Shown here piece by piece: positions 23,142-24,769 of a stretch of DNA of 24,769 nucleotides (the first letter of the stretch is position 1; every line of letters begins with the position of its first letter). A model generated the notes under the pieces. It made no database searches. It had not been told where the DNA came from and saw nothing but the letters and a program-made list of their open reading frames with translations. This DNA is from DATFYI01 sp035315125 (lineage in GTDB: Bacteria > Chloroflexota > Anaerolineae > Anaerolineales > Anaerolineaceae): positions 1 to 24,769 of the forward strand of contig DATFYI010000279.1 of assembly GCA_035315125.1 (NCBI GenBank), in the 5' to 3' direction. A program made the translations under genes and the position numbers.

Positions 23142-24170
23142 TTATTTCTTCAAAGTACGTACAAAATTGACGACGTCCCAGCGCTCGGTCGCGTCGAGGT
23201 TTTCTGCCATGCTGGGCATGATTCCAAAACCCTGGCTGATTATCACGTAAATCTGGCTATCTGTCAGGTTTTGGACATTGGCGCTGGAGAGATTGTAGGG
23301 TTTTGGATTAAAGAAACCGCCTACCGGGCCGTTTCCAAGCCCCTGGGGTCCGTGGCACATGACACAGTTGATACCAAAAAGCACCTGGCCGCGTTGCAGA
23401 GAATCTTTGGTAGCAGGCAGCGGCTGGCTGGCTGGTTGGCCGTCAATCAGCACTGGCCCTTGAATAGGGATGGCCTGGGTTGGTGCTGCCAGGCGAGGCC
23501 CCTCATCAAATCCGATCGAATCCTGGATCGCCATATTTGTAGGGAAGGGAATTTGGAATATATTATAGAAAAACAAGACCGTGATTGTAGCACCCACCAG
23601 CAATACCCCAGCCACCGCAGTCCAGAAAATCCAGAACCCCCGATCAGTTCGCGGAGCGGCTTCGGTTTGTATAAAATAACTGGCGTTGAACGTTTTAAAG
23701 ATATCTGCTGCCGATTTGGCCAGCTCGTCATCGTCCACCTCAACCTGGACGCCAATCATTCCTTCAGTAATGTGGGGGTCGTATATTTGCTGTTTGAAGA
23801 TTGGGAAGCGGTTCAAAAAAATCATCCCAAAAAATGCGCCCCACATCGTTCCCAACATGGTCACCTCAAAATAGATGATCAATGAAGTTGGAATGGGGAT
23901 CAGTGGTTGGCCGCCCTGGATCAAGGGATAGAGCAAGAAGATGCCTGCCGTCAGGAATACTGCCAGCAGGATACCCAAGACAGCCCCGGTCATTGAAGCG
24001 CGCCCAACCCGGGCGTGAAAGCGCTCACGTCCCAACATTACAGCGCTGTAGGGTGCGCCAGACATAACCGTGATTTTATCTTCGGAGACGTCCAGCTTGC
24101 GGATTTCATCAATAAAATCTGCGGCATGGCCCGGATCGTTGAATAGTCCAAGTAACTGCTGCTCTGCCAT
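23142..24170 (-). CDS. actD: ActD fused to a C-terminal cytochrome c domain (alternative complex III)
   Basis: A 342-residue membrane protein. The N-terminal part (1-60) and the membrane hairpin (about 62-85 and 94-120) match the DUF3341/ActD subunit of ACIII, with the hallmark GLFNDPGHAADFIDEIRKL. After a third membrane helix (about 179-204) follows a monoheme cytochrome c domain with C269-VM-CH273 and a likely axial Met in GIMPSM (318). Normally ActD and the monoheme ActE are separate, so this is a fusion of the two. The protein would help oxidise quinol and pass electrons to the downstream diheme lipoprotein. AGGAGGG before the ATG, 10 bp after the ActC stop. Confidence 0.92.
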   Translation of the reverse strand: MAEQQLLGLFNDPGHAADFIDEIRKLDVSEDKITVMSGAPYSAVMLGRERFHARVGRASMTGAVLGILLAVFLTAGIFLLYPLIQGGQPLIPIPTSLIIYFEVTMLGTMWGAFFGMIFLNRFPIFKQQIYDPHITEGMIGVQVEVDDDELAKSAADIFKTFNASYFIQTEAAPRTDRGFWIFWTAVAGVLLVGATITVLFFYNIFQIPFPTNMAIQDSIGFDEGPRLAAPTQAIPIQGPVLIDGQPASQPLPATKDSLQRGQVLFGINCVMCHGPQGLGNGPVGGFFNPKPYNLSSANVQNLTDSQIYVIISQGFGIMPSMAENLDATERWDVVNFVRTLKK

Positions 24171-24180
24171 TTTTTCCCTC

Positions 24181-24769
24181 CTAATCTGACTCAGACCGGG
24201 TGGGGACTAATGCACGGCCAATCTTGCGCAACCCTTGCATAACCTGCCCCTCATAGATTTCCCAGGTTGGAATGACCGGGAAGATGCGGGTGAAGATTAT
24301 GTACAAGAAGAATACCAGATTGAATGCACCGATTGTGATCAGCGTCTCAGGGAGCTGGAGGTGGTAAACTCCCCAACTGAATGGAATCTCATTCTGTCCC
24401 AGGGAGATAGGCACAATAATTACCCGTTCTAGGTACATGCCGATATTTACGAATAATGCTACGATAAAGAGGGCGGGTAGCGAGGTGCGTATTTTCCTGG
24501 ACCAAAGTGTAAAAGCTGGAACGATTACATTACAAAAGAGCATGGTATACCAGAATGGAGCAGCGGGTCCGCTGGAGAGTAGCGCAAATATTGTTTTATC
24601 GGTCGGGGCTCCGCCAAACCAGGGCGAAATGTAATCGTTGAAGTAGAAATAATCCCAGGTCAGCGAGAGCAGCAATAAGAAGGTGGCCATACCATTAAAA
24701 TGTTCTGGCCGTAAGAAATACTGTAAGTTGAGTGCTTTTCTTAAGAGAATCAAGGCTATGATCACTGCA
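24181..24769 (-). CDS. actC: ActC/NrfD-like quinol-oxidising membrane subunit, partial (5' end beyond window)
   Basis: The last 195 or so residues of a polytopic protein of the NrfD/PsrC family, cut by the right edge. Visible features: about five hydrophobic helices, the segment FVNIGMYLERVIIVPISL, and PFSWGVYHLQLPETLITIGAF, typical of the quinone-binding ActC subunit of alternative complex III. Its place directly before the ActD fusion matches the order act(A)BCD. ActF is a related NrfD-like paralogue, but order favours ActC. The start and the upstream act genes are outside the window. Confidence 0.88.
   Translation of the reverse strand, partial: AVIIALILLRKALNLQYFLRPEHFNGMATFLLLLSLTWDYFYFNDYISPWFGGAPTDKTIFALLSSGPAAPFWYTMLFCNVIVPAFTLWSRKIRTSLPALFIVALFVNIGMYLERVIIVPISLGQNEIPFSWGVYHLQLPETLITIGAFNLVFFLYIIFTRIFPVIPTWEIYEGQVMQGLRKIGRALVPTRSESD

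Noticed and set aside
1..24769. CRISPR arrays, tRNA/rRNA genes, intact insertion sequences or prophage genes
   Set aside because: No regularly spaced repeats, cloverleaf-like genes, transposase or integrase motifs were seen on either strand.

Overview
The window looks like a chromosomal segment of a Chloroflexota bacterium, most likely Anaerolineae-like. This is an inference from the gene mix: an alternative complex III (ACIII) gene cluster with a fused ActD/cytochrome c protein, a TM287/288-type heterodimeric ABC exporter, DUF169 and DGC-domain proteins, and an ArsP/ArsM-type arsenic island. No rRNA, tRNA, CRISPR array, intact insertion sequence or integrase is visible. Gene density is high; the only stretch of more than 300 bases without an intact gene is 19637-20713, which holds a decayed ABC-transporter remnant.

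Layout. (1) 1-1573, minus strand: a four-gene unit in transcription order arsR-type repressor, GcvH-like lipoyl carrier, and two tandem DGC (putative zinc-binding) proteins, the last cut by the window edge. The junctions are tight (4 and 8 bp overlaps), and a perfect inverted repeat covers the repressor start. (2) 1804-2565, minus: an AT-rich orphan membrane protein. (3) 2703-6560, minus: an arsenic/organoarsenical island in transcription order sigZ-like ECF sigma factor, arsP permease with a cysteine-rich loop, arsR, and a double methyltransferase whose C-terminal half is ArsM. Two related operator sites are built into two promoters here. (4) 6825-13305: mixed metabolic genes: a CrtI/retinol-saturase-like flavoprotein, a YdcZ-type DMT transporter (minus), a DUF169 protein, a TetR regulator with a near-ideal promoter/operator, a cytosolic GH13 alpha-amylase and threonine synthase. 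(5) 13294-14762, minus: an AbiE-type toxin-antitoxin pair behind a 38-bp palindrome. (6) 14914-18905: a heterodimeric ABC exporter with one degenerate and one canonical ATPase site, then a long hairpin and a pentapeptide-repeat protein. (7) 19749-20679: a scrambled OpuC-type (osmoprotectant) transporter remnant, then a MerA/LpdA-family flavoprotein. (8) 22227-24769, minus: the 3' end of an ACIII operon (ActC, ActD-cytochrome c fusion, diheme lipoprotein cytochrome), pointing to aerobic or microaerobic quinol oxidation.

How the genes fit together. Much of the left third deals with soft metals and thiols. ArsM would methylate arsenite, ArsP is known in other bacteria to export trivalent organoarsenicals, and the ArsR proteins and the Cys-rich sigma factor would sense or signal. 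The ArsR-GcvH-DGC-DGC operon is the least explained piece: a lipoyl-carrier protein with putative metal-binding partners under an ArsR/SmtB-type switch. A recurring regulatory design is an operator placed on the -10 region or start codon, giving leaderless or nearly leaderless transcripts (tetR, abiEi, first arsR).
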